A DNA stretch of 64,000 nucleotides from Paramyrothecium sp. XJ0827. Lineage: Eukaryota > Ascomycota > Sordariomycetes > Hypocreales > Stachybotryaceae. This document shows positions 11,520 to 24,151 of this stretch, piece after piece. Where the stretch lies: the NCBI GenBank assembly GCA_020881915.1, contig JAJFPB010000002.1:744001-808000 (forward strand), given 5' to 3'. The notes beneath the pieces are model-generated. The model saw nothing but the letters and a program-made list of their open reading frames with translations, did not search any database and was not told the DNA's origin. Every line of letters begins with the position of its first letter. Position 1 is the stretch's first letter. Position numbers and translations under genes: made by a program.

Positions 11520-11837
11520 CTTGGATATAAATACGAATTGTTTTGATCCTTCTGTTTCATGTAATCTCTTCATTCATCAACTTGCTATGTTGGACGTTCG
11601 CCTCCAACCTAATGCGCCACTATTCTAGCGCGTATCCTTCATCTTGGGACTTTATGTCAGAAACAAGTGGTTGCGACGTCTGCCCCTAATGCTGCCTATG
11701 TTGATTGTCATGGAGGTTTAGCTGAGCTGGTCTAGTGAATCATCTGGCTTTCCCTACACGAACTTGTGGACTCTACATTAGGAAAATGCTGCAATGGAAA
11801 ATGCATATCCGCGGAAGCAGCGTTTCAGTACTGTTGC
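11520..11837. other. Convergent intergenic region
   Basis: 318 bp between the stops of guanine deaminase (plus) and a methyltransferase (minus). Nothing recognisable is present. Confidence 0.5.
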
Positions 11838-12692
11838 TTACTTGCGAGTGGCTACCATAAACAGTCGAGGAAAGTTGAGTATCACTTTTCCATCACGAGT
11901 TGGCGGATAAGCTTCTTTCAGCCCTTCCAGGTATTCTGCGAGATACTGCTTCTCCTCAGATGGTGACAGCGGGTCGATGTAGGGCCTCAGTCCGGTGCTT
12001 TTGACCCACTCAACAATAGATTCGTGATTCTCAAGCACATGTTGGTAGTTTGTCTGCCAGATATTGACATTCTTGCAATACCCTATGACTTGGTCGTACA
12101 GTTTCTGCGGTGGCTCAATCTCAGCCCGAGTCGGCAAGTCGCCGTATTTATCAGTCCAGGAGAGGCGTGTCGCAGCCGTTCGCATCAAAGCATGGGACGG
12201 CTCCTGGAGATTGTTGGGCATTTGAAAAGCAAAGCAGCTACCCGGGCGTTGGCTCTCGATAATCTTAATAAGAACCCGTTTCCTGTCTGCCGTGGAAAGC
12301 CACTGAAGCACAGCATTGCAGAAGAAGAGATCGACATTTTGCTCGGGTTCATACGTTGTGAGATCTCCGAGGGAAAAGTCGACCAGTGGCAAGTCTGCTT
12401 TGGCTCTTGCGATCATATCGGAAGAGGAGTCCATCCCTGAGATCTTGGCATCTGGATAGTAGTCCCGCAGGATTTGAGTTGAGTTGCCCGGACCGCATCC
12501 AAGATCGACGATGCGAGATGGTGATTTAAGCGGGACCTGGGATAAAAGGTCTATTGAAGGGCGAGTACGTTCAGTGTTGAACTTGAGGTATTGGGCTGAA
12601 CTCCAGTCTTTCTTTAACTTTACTGTGGAAGCATGGTGCCGACCCGAGGAAACTGCTGGTTTGAACATTGCCCGCAAGGTGATAGGCGGCAT
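11838..12692 (-). CDS. SAM-dependent methyltransferase, trans-aconitate 2-methyltransferase-like
   Basis: A single exon encodes 284 residues. RIVDLGCGPGNST is the SAM-binding motif I, followed by ISGMDSSSDMIARA (motif for the ribose hydroxyls) and VDLFFCNAVLQWL. This order and the FAFQMPNNLQEPSH segment match trans-aconitate methyltransferases, which methylate the carboxyl of trans-aconitate. The first 25 residues are rich in Arg, Ser and His with few acids, so a mitochondrial targeting peptide is possible; an internal Met at residue 9 is an alternative start. Upstream on its promoter side lies a CGG-N4-CCG palindrome at 12829. Substrate specificity is inferred from family resemblance only. 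Confidence 0.82.
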   Translation of the reverse strand: MPPITLRAMFKPAVSSGRHHASTVKLKKDWSSAQYLKFNTERTRPSIDLLSQVPLKSPSRIVDLGCGPGNSTQILRDYYPDAKISGMDSSSDMIARAKADLPLVDFSLGDLTTYEPEQNVDLFFCNAVLQWLSTADRKRVLIKIIESQRPGSCFAFQMPNNLQEPSHALMRTAATRLSWTDKYGDLPTRAEIEPPQKLYDQVIGYCKNVNIWQTNYQHVLENHESIVEWVKSTGLRPYIDPLSPSEEKQYLAEYLEGLKEAYPPTRDGKVILNFPRLFMVATRK

Positions 12693-14850
12693 TTATTTTT
12701 ATAAGAGCTTGGCTCAACTGTAGATTTTCCAATGGGTCTAGTATGCTTAGACCAACAGGAAAAGAAACTCAAGCTTTATGAACTTTACATAGCGAAGGCA
12801 GGAAAGAAAGTCGGTAATGGAACTCGGCTCGGATATCCGACCGAGCAACTGCTCGGATATAAGATGAGGCGCAACATTGTCAGGGCTATGATTAGATTGT
12901 CTGCTGCGGATTAATGCCGAGATAGCCGACTTGGTGCTTTTAAGATTTAATCGCTACGCAGAATTGTTTACAAAGTAGGCGTTTTAAATTTGGTTGTATA
13001 CAAGAGTCTATAAGCTTTTTGACGCGTGGAGGCTTTTCCCACCGAACTTGTAATGCCATAAAAGTAAGTAACCCATGAACTTCCGATCTTTCACTACCGG
13101 GGCGTTAGTTACCTTGATATGGAAGTCAGAACATAAGAATAATAAATTGAACACTTCCATGGTCCCCATCTTGACTAGTATTCTGGACAATAAACACTGT
13201 TGCGAGTCTATGAGGACATTTCTGAAGGGGTTAACAATAATGTACGTAGACAGAGTCAGTGTCTCCCGGGCGGTTTAGGGGTGCCAGAGTTAGTGCAAAA
13301 TACCACCTGACGACTAGGGAGAAATTTCTCTCGACCTAACTTCCCTCGAAGAAATCTCGAAGAAACTTCGAAGAAATGGGGTATTTATTAGATCAACGAC
13401 AAGCCTTTAACAACCGATTAAGATCATCGCTTTGTTTTGGTCTTTATCAAGAATAGGGATACCATAATCACAGAACAAGCCATTTCTCCTAGTCATTCTC
13501 ATAGCGCATGACTTGTGCTTCCGTGCCAATTCTTCCCACGGGGGCTGGTTCTGAACGAAGCCTCTTAATAACTCTTAACTAGTCCTGCAGTCAAAAGAGT
13601 TCCTATAGTGATGTGACCTATTGTTCTCTACTACCTCGGATAACTGTCGTGGGAGACCAGGTCAAGAAAATTAACACAATCAAGTGGGCTCTAGATATGG
13701 CTCGAGGCCTGGAACATTCCAGAACTCGAGTTTTGGAAAGTACATCACATGTGAGCAGAGATTCTGGGCATCCGCCGCTTGAACATGTCGCCTTGAGCCC
13801 GGCCCTGCTACAAGAAATAGAGTTCCGGGGCTATGACGGCGTGAGGCACTAGCAGACGATCTAAGAAGGCTAGAGGGCCGATTTCCCGCAGCGGTCGTCC
13901 ACACCAACGTAATGATCGGCTCGTCCAGGCTCGCAGAAACAGCGAATGCCACCAAGAAACTTTGGACTTGTGTCGATCGGTCGGAGAGGCTCAGGGTCGG
14001 GCCTCTTAATAGCATGGTCACACTCCAGAGTCATTAGACTCTTCGTTTGGAGTCGCCATACTGTTGACTCGTTCCTTTGCACGGAGCTTTCCAGATAGTC
14101 TGTGCCATGTCCAAGGGGGCATTTTGCAGTACACCATTCATATTCTAGCTTGATCAAGTTGTATCAATTTTTTGCAGACTGCGCAGTGACCCCGAACATC
14201 CCGCACAACACAACGCTTCCAACGATCAGAAGGCCCAAAGATCAACGCTCGAGCCGGTTGCGTTATTGCAGAGTCTGAACATCCGGATTGTAGCCGTGTG
14301 ATGTTGAGAGTGGAGGTGTCGGAGCTCACATCGGAGTCGGAGAACTTGGAATCAGAACAAGAGCGGCGGAGGAGAAGCAATATCTAAAAGAGGAAAAGTA
14401 CGCAGTCGCTCATCGCGATGAAATACGGGTCCCGTAACCATCTTGACCACTAATACAAGTGGCATAAATTAGCTTCTGGGGCGATGACGCATAGCTAGAG
14501 CTTGACAGGTCTAGTAAAGGCTTCATACCACAGTAGATGCAGCAAGCTAGCAAGCTGGTAGTCGCAACCATTACCAGCTGTACCACCGGTCTTAAGATTT
14601 GGTGTGAGTGTTCGATTGATACTCAGTACAAGTACAAGCATGGAATCCTGCCTTGAGCGAAAGCTCCTCTGGTCGAGGGCCGCGCTAGCGTACGTCAATG
14701 GTCGTGGCAACTTTTTAATGCCCTTAATGGCACTCTTTACCAGCGCGCCCCGCTCTTCACCTTTTACACATCCATTTCGCTGACATCTCTCCCGTCACAC
14801 GACGTCCTCCAAATCGATACGGTGCTGACCGTCGATGCCGGGTTTTCACG
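12693..14850. other. Long gene-poor stretch
   Basis: 2.16 kb without a supportable gene. It contains the palindrome at 12829, a short purine-rich direct repeat of CTCGAAGAAA-like units at 13345-13375, and two short minus-strand frames with Cys pairs at 13870-14380 that cannot be joined. It may be degenerate repeat DNA, but no transposon domain is visible. Confidence 0.4.
12829..12840. promoter_or_regulatory. Palindrome TCGGATATCCGA (CGG-N4-CCG)
   Basis: A perfect 12 bp palindrome with CGG and CCG triplets in inverted arrangement, the kind of site bound by Zn2Cys6 dimers. GCTCGGATAT is repeated at 12851-12860. It lies about 137 bp upstream of the methyltransferase start on the minus strand. 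The regulator is unknown. Confidence 0.35.
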
Positions 14851-16139
14851 ATGGCTGGCGGATTCCTCGTGCCGGACCATTTCGTGCATAAGGTCCCCAG
14901 CGCGACTGACATGAACCTTGCCAGCATCGTCTAGGGTCTTACGTTGGCCGTCGCGGTGTTCAGTGCCGCCAAAGGAGTTCGACAGTCGTGGAAGTCAGCG
15001 AAGCGCGGGCACAAATGGAGCGCATATGTCATCTACATCTGGTTGGAATGGGTCGCCAGCGTGACAATCAGTATCATAAGCTGGTGCTACCTTCGTGGAT
15101 ATATCCAGCCTAGCTTTCAATATTTCTTCATCACCCGTAAGTCTAACATTGGCCATACAGTCCTAGTCTATCGCCTGACTTTCGCCCTGGATAGTCTGTC
15201 TGTGGTGTGTACAGATACAAGCAATTATGCAGATTATCATCAACCGAATCCAATTCCTCATGGTCGTCAGGAGGAACGCCACAAAACTGAAATGGGGTGT
15301 CTTCATCATTCTGGCCATGATCAACATAAGCGTCTTTATCATCTGGATTCCCGCTCGACTACAGATTAGCCCCCGATGGATACACATCAACAATATTTGG
15401 GACAGAGTCGAAAAGGGCATTTTCCTCCTCATCGATCTGAGCCTCAACTTATACTTCATCTACTTGGTTCGAAGCGGGCTTATTGCGAACGGTTTGACCA
15501 AGTATATCCCTCTGTTTCGATTTAACATGGCGATGATTGGGCTTTCCATGACCATGGATGTGAGCCATCTCTCGCCCTCTAGCAGCCACAAACGTCCATT
15601 TTGTTAACAATTTGAAGATTCTTATCATTGCCATGATGTCGTTACCCACGGACACAATGTCAGTAGACAAAATTACCAATCTACGTGCGGGAGAAATATC
15701 TGACAGTTTGACGAACAGCTACGTTCAATTTCACCCTCTCGCGTACTTGGTCAAGTTACACATCGAGATGAACATGGCCGAACTGATCGCGAAGGTGGTT
15801 AAGGCAAGCAATCCGTTTGGCCGACCCGACCATTACGGTATCCGATCAGGTCCTCGTGCGAAATCTCCTGGACCGATTCGAAGTTTCGCTAGCAACTTCA
15901 AAGCCCATCCAGCTTCATCTGGCGAGAATACCACTGCGGTTGAATCTGGTGGCCATAACCATGTCGAGATGAGCTCTCAACCAGAATCTGGTATTCGGAA
16001 GACCATCACAACTCACATTTTCTCCTCAAAGAAAAACAGTTGGTGTTATGATCCATATCAAAATAGGCCTAGCGAGTCCAGCTCCACGGGGAAGCTGAAA
16101 CGGGAACGTTCACAGCATAGTCATGACGATACACCTTGA
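14851..16139 (+). pseudogene. Fungal multi-pass membrane protein with one in-frame TAG
   Basis: Four exons, 14851-15136, 15195-15559, 15618-15658 and 15719-16139, splice to 370 codons. The only interruption is TAG at 14932-14934 (codon 28). Around it the frame reads ASIV-stop-GLTLAVAVFSAAKGVRQ. In related fungal membrane proteins, as far as I recall, a Trp is common at this point, so TGG to TAG is likely. Hydrophobic helices follow, for example WGVFIILAMINISVFIIWIP, KGIFLLIDLSLNLYFIYLV and FNMAMIGLSMTMDILIIAMM. They are joined by MQIIINRI and end in the conserved VQFHPLAYLVKLHIEMNMAE. The tail is polar. All introns remain intact, which points to a recent nonsense mutation, a read-through codon or a base error. 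Intron three (60 bp) is a multiple of three and could be retained. Confidence 0.7.
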
Positions 16140-17173
16140 TAGCGATGAAACAGCCAAAAACTATTAAATAGATGAATCTTGAAGACGCCGGGACTCCCCT
16201 ACGCGTTTTGTGGAGACACTTGTTGCGCTTGCCAGTATTGAGAATGGCGTGTAGAAGACGCCGCCCAAGGGTTGTCTCGGATGGATAATCCCATTGTTCT
16301 GCACCTGATAAATATGTTTTCAACGGTGTGTTTCATGTGCTCTAATTTCTGTCGCAGCTCACTCGCTCGCATTGCCATGGTCAAGCATCAAGTTTGAGAG
16401 CCATTAACGTTATCTTTCTCGAGTTCTCCCGCCGAGACTTTTACTGGCTTGCCTTTATGCACTCCAATGAGGTGATTTAAACCACATTTCCCTGTTGCTT
16501 ATTGCTGCCGAGAGCAATTCTTAGCCAAGAGACTAAGATAAATGATGAAGGCGTATCCGACCACTGAGTATGGTCGTGAAGGATTCGAATGGGAATTCAA
16601 TGGAAAAATGTTACCATTCTCGACATCGAATTATGGGGCAACCGATAGAGATCTTGGCCGTCATTCGAGTAAAAAGCATCTGAGTTGGATGCTCAATAAT
16701 TACTTCGTCTCAGCCCATGACAGAATCTGAGTTTTTGTGATCACTCATTCTCCATTCCATTTTCTGTATCGGAACACCTGGAGTTTAGAACGTCAGTGGC
16801 CAGTCCACGACTAGTTATCCCGTGGCCTTATCAAAGAATTTGTGGAACTCAGATCCTGCTCCGTCTCAAATAGGAGATCACTTAAGACTTACAACCACCA
16901 GTTCTGGGGTGCCTGCCTAGCTTCTGCAAGGCGAACACGAGCGCGGAGATTGCGATGCAGCGCCAGAATAGATTCGGTTAAATGATGCGTATGTACCTAA
17001 TCCTCACTATATCCGCCCACAAACTTAGAGACCAGGCTAGATTTGGATCGTAGTAGTCGACGCATTGGCATTCCTTTCATTGAACCTGATCGTGCTTTGT
17101 TTTGAATTGTACGTGGCAATGGATGAAATTCTTCTAGTTTCACCGACTACAAGCATTGAGGCAGATTCCCTTC
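16140..17173. other. Convergent intergenic region
   Basis: 1.03 kb between the stops of the membrane protein gene and the FAD oxidase gene. Short ORFs here lack codon or domain support. Nothing else is recognisable. Confidence 0.5.
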
Positions 17174-18883
17174 CTAGGCACTGTTCCGAAGGAGAAACCC
17201 ACCATGCTGCAGCTCCTGAAACACTCCATCTCGATCATACTTGTTCGCAACATCTCGCAGTACCTCCTTGTTCTTAGTTCCGTAACTTCTGAGAACCTTT
17301 TGGTTGCCTGTTGCAAAACTCATGCACAAGAAATCGAGGAGAAAATTGCCCTCGCTGGCGAGAGTTTGAACATTATGCGCCAACTCTTCCACGACCTGCT
17401 GAGCCACGATATCATCTGAGCCACCCTTTGGCCACTCGCACGTGAACACCCACCCTAGAGGCGGCTCTTATTAGCTACCGACACCCAGGTTCCTTGCAGG
17501 TCAAGATACTTTAACTCATGAAGGAGATGAATGACTCACAGCACTGTGGGACATCGTTTAGCCCCAGAATGTTTCCTCCCCGGTCGTGACCGATTCTTAC
17601 GGCTACTGTACCCACCGGCTGAATGGTGTAGTGAAGCACAGCCCCTTGAGGAAGTTTCTCGCATGCTCCCTTCCATGCGAGATAAACCTGGTGGTACAGT
17701 TCTTGGGACACTTTGGTGGTGACAGTGCAGATCGCTCGCCTAAATCGCGTTAGTCTGGGCTACTAATAAGTGGAATCTGACAGAATATTGACTTCTTTGC
17801 TTCTTGGGCATGACCCATCGCTTGAGCCAGCGATAGTAATGTCCCATTGGTAGTGGGAGTGACCGTTGCGATTTGACTCGTAAGACGATGGAACGGCTCA
17901 AAAGTGCTAGCAGGTGGAAGGCTCTCATCGGTATAGAGATGGCCCACTGCAACGAAGCCGTTGTTGAAATTTGTGAATAAGCCAATCTTTGAATCTGACT
18001 CCATGGCCTCCTGGACAAGGACTGTTGCCTTGTTAATTTCGACATAGTCAGTGGGTTGGTATAAGTTGATAGTGTACGATATGTTAATCAACGGGTGTGT
18101 CCGAAGGTCGAATCGCGTGACAATGCCTATAATTGTCAGTAGTTGTAAGGATATGATGGATGAGAATTCACATACCAAAGTTAGAGCCACCACCTTTGAG
18201 TGCGACGTAGAGGTCATTGTTCTTCTGGCGATTGGCGTCTACGATACTCCCATCCGCGAGCACAATCTAAGACACAGGCTGATGTAAGATTCAGAACACA
18301 TCAAAGTGACCCAAATAGCTTACTTGGAAGTTCTCAACTCCGTCTGTACCAAGCCCATAAAGATTGGGAAATGCACCCATACCACCTGTGATGCGAATTT
18401 TAGCGGGTGTTTGGGACAGAGGAGTCATGTCTTTTTTTCACCTCCCAGCAGGAAACCAGCAACGCCGACTTGTTGATCCCTTCCGCCAATTGCCGATCGT
18501 TTGTTGTCTTCAAGCCAGGCATAGACCTCCCCCCAGGTGTTGCCCGCTCCAACTGAAGCTATGCCATGATCATTCAAGGTCTTTGACCGGAGATTGCGTA
18601 GGTCGAGAACAACTCCACTCTTATCAATGCTGCTGAAGCCTGCGTTGGGATTATGCCCAGTTGTCCGGATCGCAAAACTGGAGCCTGCCTCCTTGATAAG
18701 AAGTAATGCCTGGGCAACTTCCTCTGCCGTTTCGAGATGGACGAATGCGGCAGCTTCTTCCCAGCACGTCTGGGACCAAGGTTTTGTAACAGCGGCGGTG
18801 TAATCTTCCGACGAGGGTGTAGTGACCCTTCCTGGAAAGGCCGAGGATAAGCGTTCAATTGCACTTGTAGTGTTGGCAGCCAT
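17174..18883 (-). CDS. FAD-linked oxidoreductase of the berberine-bridge/6-hydroxynicotine oxidase type
   Basis: Six exons (18883-18442, 18385-18324, 18266-18176, 18126-17793, 17739-17540, 17454-17174) join in frame to 469 residues. The FAD-binding half shows AIRTTGHNPNAGFSSID (the segment that usually carries the FAD-linking His), VGAGNTWGEVYAWL, VGVAGFLLGGGMGAFPNLYG and ALKGGGSNFGIVTRFDL. These are family signatures. The C-terminal substrate half includes LHYTIQPVGTVAV and GGNILGL. There is no obvious signal peptide after the first ATG, so an intracellular enzyme is likely, unlike many secreted relatives. Such enzymes oxidise alcohols, sugars or alkaloid-like substrates with O2. Its own substrate cannot be told. 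It has no close operon-like partner; the SDR at 8228 is 8 kb away. Confidence 0.9.
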
Positions 18884-21391
18884 CTTTTCTGCTTGTTCGA
18901 GCTTCAAGGGGTGATTCCTGGCAGTTGTTAGTCCTTGACTAAGCCACGAATCTAGACGGAGAGCAATAGGTTAGAACAATAAACAAACTTGAGTTGTGTT
19001 GTAGGAAGCGACACTATGTGTTTCATTTTAGGGGTGCCTGGGATACTGGGTGTTTTGTGTTATATATTCCGTGAAATGTTGCATTTCCCCTCCTTTTCTT
19101 TTGTCGAGAACGCGAGCCAACATGCGTTCTGCCCGCCGACGAAAAAAATGGTCCCTGGAACTTTGCATGTTGCATTTGCAATGGGTCAATGTCACGTCAA
19201 TCACGGCTGGGTAACGAAAATATGCATGTTGGTCGGACTGCGTAAGCACTTGCGCTGGATGAGCATGAAAAGGTTGGATTCAATGCGCAGTTGGGGGGTT
19301 GATTCAAGATCAGCGGAGAAGAATTCGTGGGGGGATCACAAGACCTTTTCCTCCTCTAAAATGTTGGAAATATATGGACTTCGGACATGGACATCCTTCG
19401 GCTTCTAAGAAATGTGAATAATACTGGTTGCATAGAAGACAACTAATCCACCCCCAGCTCAAGCTAGTGACATCGGAAAGATATACACATAGAGGTGGCC
19501 AAGGTGTCCCTTCGCCAAGACATGCAGGAGTTGCCACGCACGCTCAACATGCAGCATATGCAAACCAACATTTGACATTGACCAATGCTAGAGAAACTCG
19601 TGGTTCCATTTAGACCCTTGTTCCCTTTCTTCAAAAGCACAGCATCAAGATTTGTGAAGCTTGCAGTAGAAATGGGAGCCCGTGTTGGTTGAAGAATGTA
19701 ATCCACATCCAGGATCTGACCTTGGAAAACAACTCGAGCGCGTTGCGGAGGTCACCTGTCTATGGGCTGGTGTGCATCAAGTTCCAGCGGGCTCACGCGA
19801 AATATGTTGTTTATTCATAATATCCTTCTACTTGTTTGCATTTCTAGCAAAATGAGGGAGTGAAGATTTCATGCGAACCCGAGCCACAAGCTTTTTGACT
19901 TACCTCTTTTGAGCTTCGTAGCGCAACCAAGTCCTTCACCCATTGACTTTTATCTGCACCTGAAATATCATAGCCCACCATGACCTTCATCATAACAGAG
20001 CAAGAAACATAAAAACTCATCAAAATTCGAGTATTGAGCTGGGAATCTCCACGGCAAGGTTCTAGTTTCATGACGTCTGCAGTCTACGATACAGCCCAAG
20101 CATCCATGATTACATATTTCAAGCTCTAGCTTATGGTTGGAAAAGAAATGTTGAGGGTATTTACTGAATGTTTAAAATCGATTTAAGTTGACAGGGCCTC
20201 CGTTCAAGCTTGATAGTCAATCTCCCATCGATTTCCTGAAGCATCTTCCTATCTCCCTGGGAAATGATACCTGAGGCGCATCTGCTACAGCAAGAAGATA
20301 CATCCGCGCGCAGACGACTGGATTTTAAATAATTATATTTACGTGGGGTTGGGTTGTCCAAGCACGAAAACATACAGGCCAATCCGCTCGTCAATCCTCG
20401 CTTCGTCTGTGAGAAAAGAATGCAAAAAAAGATTTCGGCCATCTCATGTTACCACACGAATGTTCTCCATGACAAAGAAAAGCCCATTGCTCGAGTGTGG
20501 AAAAGCTGAATCATTTCACTGATCAAAACTAGATAGAGTAATAAGAGAGAAAGAAGAGGGTAGAAGAAAAGGGTTCGGTAGCTATATTCAGATGTCTCCT
20601 TTCCAGATATAATGAAAATGAATTTGTGTACGCGGAAGAGAAGCTGACCCAGGGCACTCGTTTGGACATTTCTGTTCTTCCTGGCATATCATTGATGAGA
20701 ACCTAGTATTCAAAGGGATTCCGGTTTCAAGTGGGTTTGATTTAACCATATCTGAAATGAAATAGGACCGCGTGCTCAACTATCTCGATATCGGCATCCT
20801 CTCTGCAGACTACCGCAGGCTAGCGTACAGTTTCTCGTATTCCCGTCACTTGCAAGGGCCCTTGTCCTGGCCTCGCACTGGAGATCCGAACCCGGTGGAG
20901 AAACTGCCAAGCCCTTGATTGGAAATGCAAATCGAGAGAAATTTGAGCATGCGGGTTTGTGTACCACAATGTGTGTTTTCTCATTCTTCAAGCCTTTGAA
21001 GTTTTTGGGGGGAAAAAAAAAAGTTTTATTCCAATGTAGATGTCTATATCTGAATCCACGCTACGGCGCTCTCTATGGTCTTCAAATGTTGCAATGCCAA
21101 AATAGGAAGGTAACGACAGGGTGCGATACGATGTTGCATTAGGACGCCAAGACGCCAGCGCTTGCGCTCATTTCGGATGTGGCCCAGATATCGAACGTTC
21201 TGCCGTTCAGGCCCCATGCAAAGCCTAGAATATGATTGATGGCGAGCCATAGAGGTGGCGATCGTCATAGCTATAATGGTCGACTATAAAGCACGCCGTG
21301 GCCGGCTGAAGGAAGAGCCCAGGGCCATCCGACTCTTCACCTCTCGTCACTCGTTTCCCCAGGCCGTGCAAGTGCCTCACAGAGCGTCAAG
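18884..21391. other. Long intergenic region upstream of two genes
   Basis: 2.5 kb between the divergent FAD oxidase and subtilase genes. It contains a homopolymer G6A11 run near 21007-21025 and a TATA box at 21285. No gene can be supported; a 139-codon plus-strand ORF at 18989 has no recognisable domain and lies in the promoter of the FAD oxidase gene. Confidence 0.5.
21285..21290 (+). promoter_or_regulatory. TATA box for the subtilase gene
   Basis: CTATAAAG lies 102 bp upstream of the ATG at 21392 and is followed by a pyrimidine-rich CTCTTCACCTCTCGTCACTC leader, as is common before fungal transcription starts. Confidence 0.55.
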
Positions 21392-24151
21392 ATGATGTTC
21401 GGGCGCCAGATCCTGGCCCTGATGGGCATGGCGGCAGCATCTGCGGCTGCCGTCACCTCGAACGACACGGAGGCATCAGGTCCCAAAGTCATCCCCGGAG
21501 CCTACATTGTGGAGTTCGAAGGCGAGCAATCTGCCGATGCTCTGTACAAGGACTTGCGCACCGAAAAGATCGACGCCAAAACTCGCGTGCCGCTTTCCTA
21601 CAAGCTTTTCAACGGCGTGTCAATCACCGTCGAGTCTGGAGAGGACGCTGCCACAGTCGCGACCAAGATCGGCAACAACCGAAGAGTCAAGAACGTCTGG
21701 CCTGTTCAGGAACTCAAGTTTACGAAGGACAGGATCATTTCCGTTGGCCATGGTAACATCAAGGACGCACCCAAATCCGTAGGACTGAAGGCGCGACAGG
21801 TCGCCGGCAACTCTACCTATGGCCCGCATTTGATGACACAGATCGATCGGCTTCATCAGGCTGGCCATACAGGAAAGGGAATTCGCATCGGTATCATCGA
21901 CAGTGGTGTTGACTACACGCATCCTGACCTCGGAGGCTGCTTCGGGCCTGGATGTCTTGTCTCCTACGGTTACGATTTCATTGGCGTGAACGTCGGAACT
22001 CCTTACCAGCCCGACAACGATCCGATAGATGTCTGCTTCGGGCACGGCACGCACGTGGCTGGTATCATCGCCGCTCAGCCCAACGACGTTGGAATCTTGG
22101 GAGTTGCTCCGGATGCTGAACTCGGCGCATACCGTGCTATAGACTGTCTTGGCGGCAGCGGCACCGATACCATGATTGCTGCCTTCAATCGTGCCTACGA
22201 GGACGGCAGCGATATCATCACGGCGTCCTTGGGTTTGGAGGGCGGATGGCCCAATGACCCATGGTCTCTAGCAATTCAGCGCATCGCCGAAGCTGGCGTC
22301 CCCGTCATCATTGCGGCTGGAAACAGCGGCGAGGCGGGCATCTTCACCCCGAGCAACCCTGCTGCTGGTCGCGGAGCTGCCTCCATCGCCTCCGCGGACA
22401 CGTACGAGAATCCGCTCCTGCTGGTTGGCGCCACCTACGAGGCGGATGGTGAAGAGCCGGAGGCCTTCGGTTGGTTTGCTGCGGACCGGTCGTTTGGGAA
22501 CATCACGAAACCTCTCTACTATGTCGGTCAGGCCCGGAGTAACGGCACCATCGTTGATGGGTGCTCCCCCCTCCCAAAATGCGTTCCTGATCTGTCAAAT
22601 TATGTTGTGCTGGTTGAGAATGGTCCTTGCGACGTTTACACGCAAGCACTGAATGTCATTGAGAAGGGCGGTGACAATATCCTGTTCTACGGACCAACTG
22701 AAGTGTAAGTTCAGAAAGGTCACGCCTCACACTGAGACTACATGCTCACCCATATTTCTAGGCCCGAAAATCTTGGCTGGCTGCCTGACGGCGTGGTTGG
22801 GGTAGGAGTTACCCCCTTGAGCCAGGGCAAGGCCTTCGTCGAGTTGCTTTCAGACGCGTCAAACATTACTGTGACCTTCACCGATCCTCTCGCGTCCGTC
22901 CCATATATCACCCAGACCCCCAACACCCTGTCTGGCGGTCTGGCATCTTATTGGACGTCCTGGGGCCCCAACTGGGACCTCAGCGTCAATCCGTCATTCG
23001 CTGCGCCCGGAAGCCAGATTCTGTCAACATTTCCACTCGCACTGGGTAGTTACTCCGTGGAGGAGGGAACTTCCATGGCGTGCCCGTTTGCTGCGGCCGC
23101 CCTTGCTTTGGTTGGCCAAGCCAGGGGTACCCTCGACGGTCGTGAATTGATCCGCCTCCTGACCAGCACTTCACGTCAGCTCACCTGGGTTGATCGTGTT
23201 GAAGTCGATCCTCAAGGACGTCTGGCTCCCGTGCTTCAGGCCGGAACTGGTCTCCTCCAGGCGTGGGATGCATCTCAAGCCAAGGGTATTATCAGCGTGA
23301 CTGGTATTTCTTTCAACGACAGCAAGCATCACCTGGAAGAGGCGACTTTCACGCTTGAGAACACTGGATCCGATGACGCAACTTACGACATTGGCCACAC
23401 GCCAGCCTTGACAGTATACGCCTACAACGAGGGCAGCAAGAGATTTGCACCCTTCCCCAACAGAATCGCTGATGGAGCAGCAGCGGAACTCGAGTTCAGG
23501 ACCCCGTCTGTCAAAATTGCCGCCGGCGGATCAGCCGAGATCAAAGTTAAATGCACTGCTCCTGACTTGAACCCCGAGTTGCTGCCCGTCTACAGCGGAT
23601 TCATCACTCTCAATGGCACCAACGGTGACAATCTAGTCCTTCCCTACTCCGGAGTCGCAGCGTCCATGACAGAGCACACCCAGACATTCGATTGGGAGAA
23701 CCCACTCGGCATTACTCTTACACGCAATGGAGACAGGCCTGCCTTCCCTGTACCGGCGGACACTGTATTCAGAATCCTGCGGCCAGTCAATGTCACTGAT
23801 CCCGGCCAGCTACCGATCCAGCCCTGGCCGATCGCTCGGGTGTACACCCTCGTCGCGTATGCCGACTCGAGAGTTGACGTTGTACCACTCAACGGAACAG
23901 CGCCTGATCTGCCCCGGCAGAAGTGGCAGGGCTATGAGAGTATTGGCCTATCATACGGCTCTAGGCAACAGCTGCAGGCGAGGAATACAATTCTTCGCTC
24001 CGTCTTCACGGGACTCCTTGATGACTTGACCGTGGTTCCTGAGGGTCGTTACCAGTTCGTCGCCAGCGCATTGAAGCCTTTGGGTGACCCACAGAATGAT
24101 GAGGACTGGGAGGTGGCAGAGATAGTCCCATTTTACCTTGAGTACATTTAG
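21392..24151 (+). CDS. Secreted subtilisin-like serine protease (S8, Vpr/lactocepin-like)
   Basis: Two exons, 21392-22704 and 22762-24151, give 900 residues. A signal peptide (MMFGRQILALMGMAAASAAA) leads into an inhibitor I9 propeptide (GAYIVEFEGEQSADALYKDL). The catalytic triad is Asp in IGIIDSGVDYTHPDL, His in CFGHGTHVAGIIAA and Ser in EEGTSMACPFAAAALAL. The oxyanion Asn is in VPVIIAAGNSGE. Between His and Ser sits a PA-like insertion of about 150 residues (LLLVGATYEADG to PENLGWLPDG). After the catalytic domain come beta-rich Fn3-like repeats with TFTLENTGSDDATYDIGHTP. This layout matches fungal minor-extracellular-protease-type subtilases. Several NxS/T sites suggest glycosylation. It is expected to act outside the cell in protein breakdown. 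It has its own TATA box at 21285. Confidence 0.93.

Noticed and set aside
13870..14380. Two overlapping minus-strand frames with Cys pairs (HCAVC, WCTAKC)
   Set aside because: They suggested a small zinc protein, but no intron or single frameshift joins them convincingly and there is no ATG-started complete model.
18989..19408. A 139-codon plus-strand ORF upstream of the FAD oxidase
   Set aside because: No domain, and it lies within the probable promoter of the divergent gene. Nothing supports expression.
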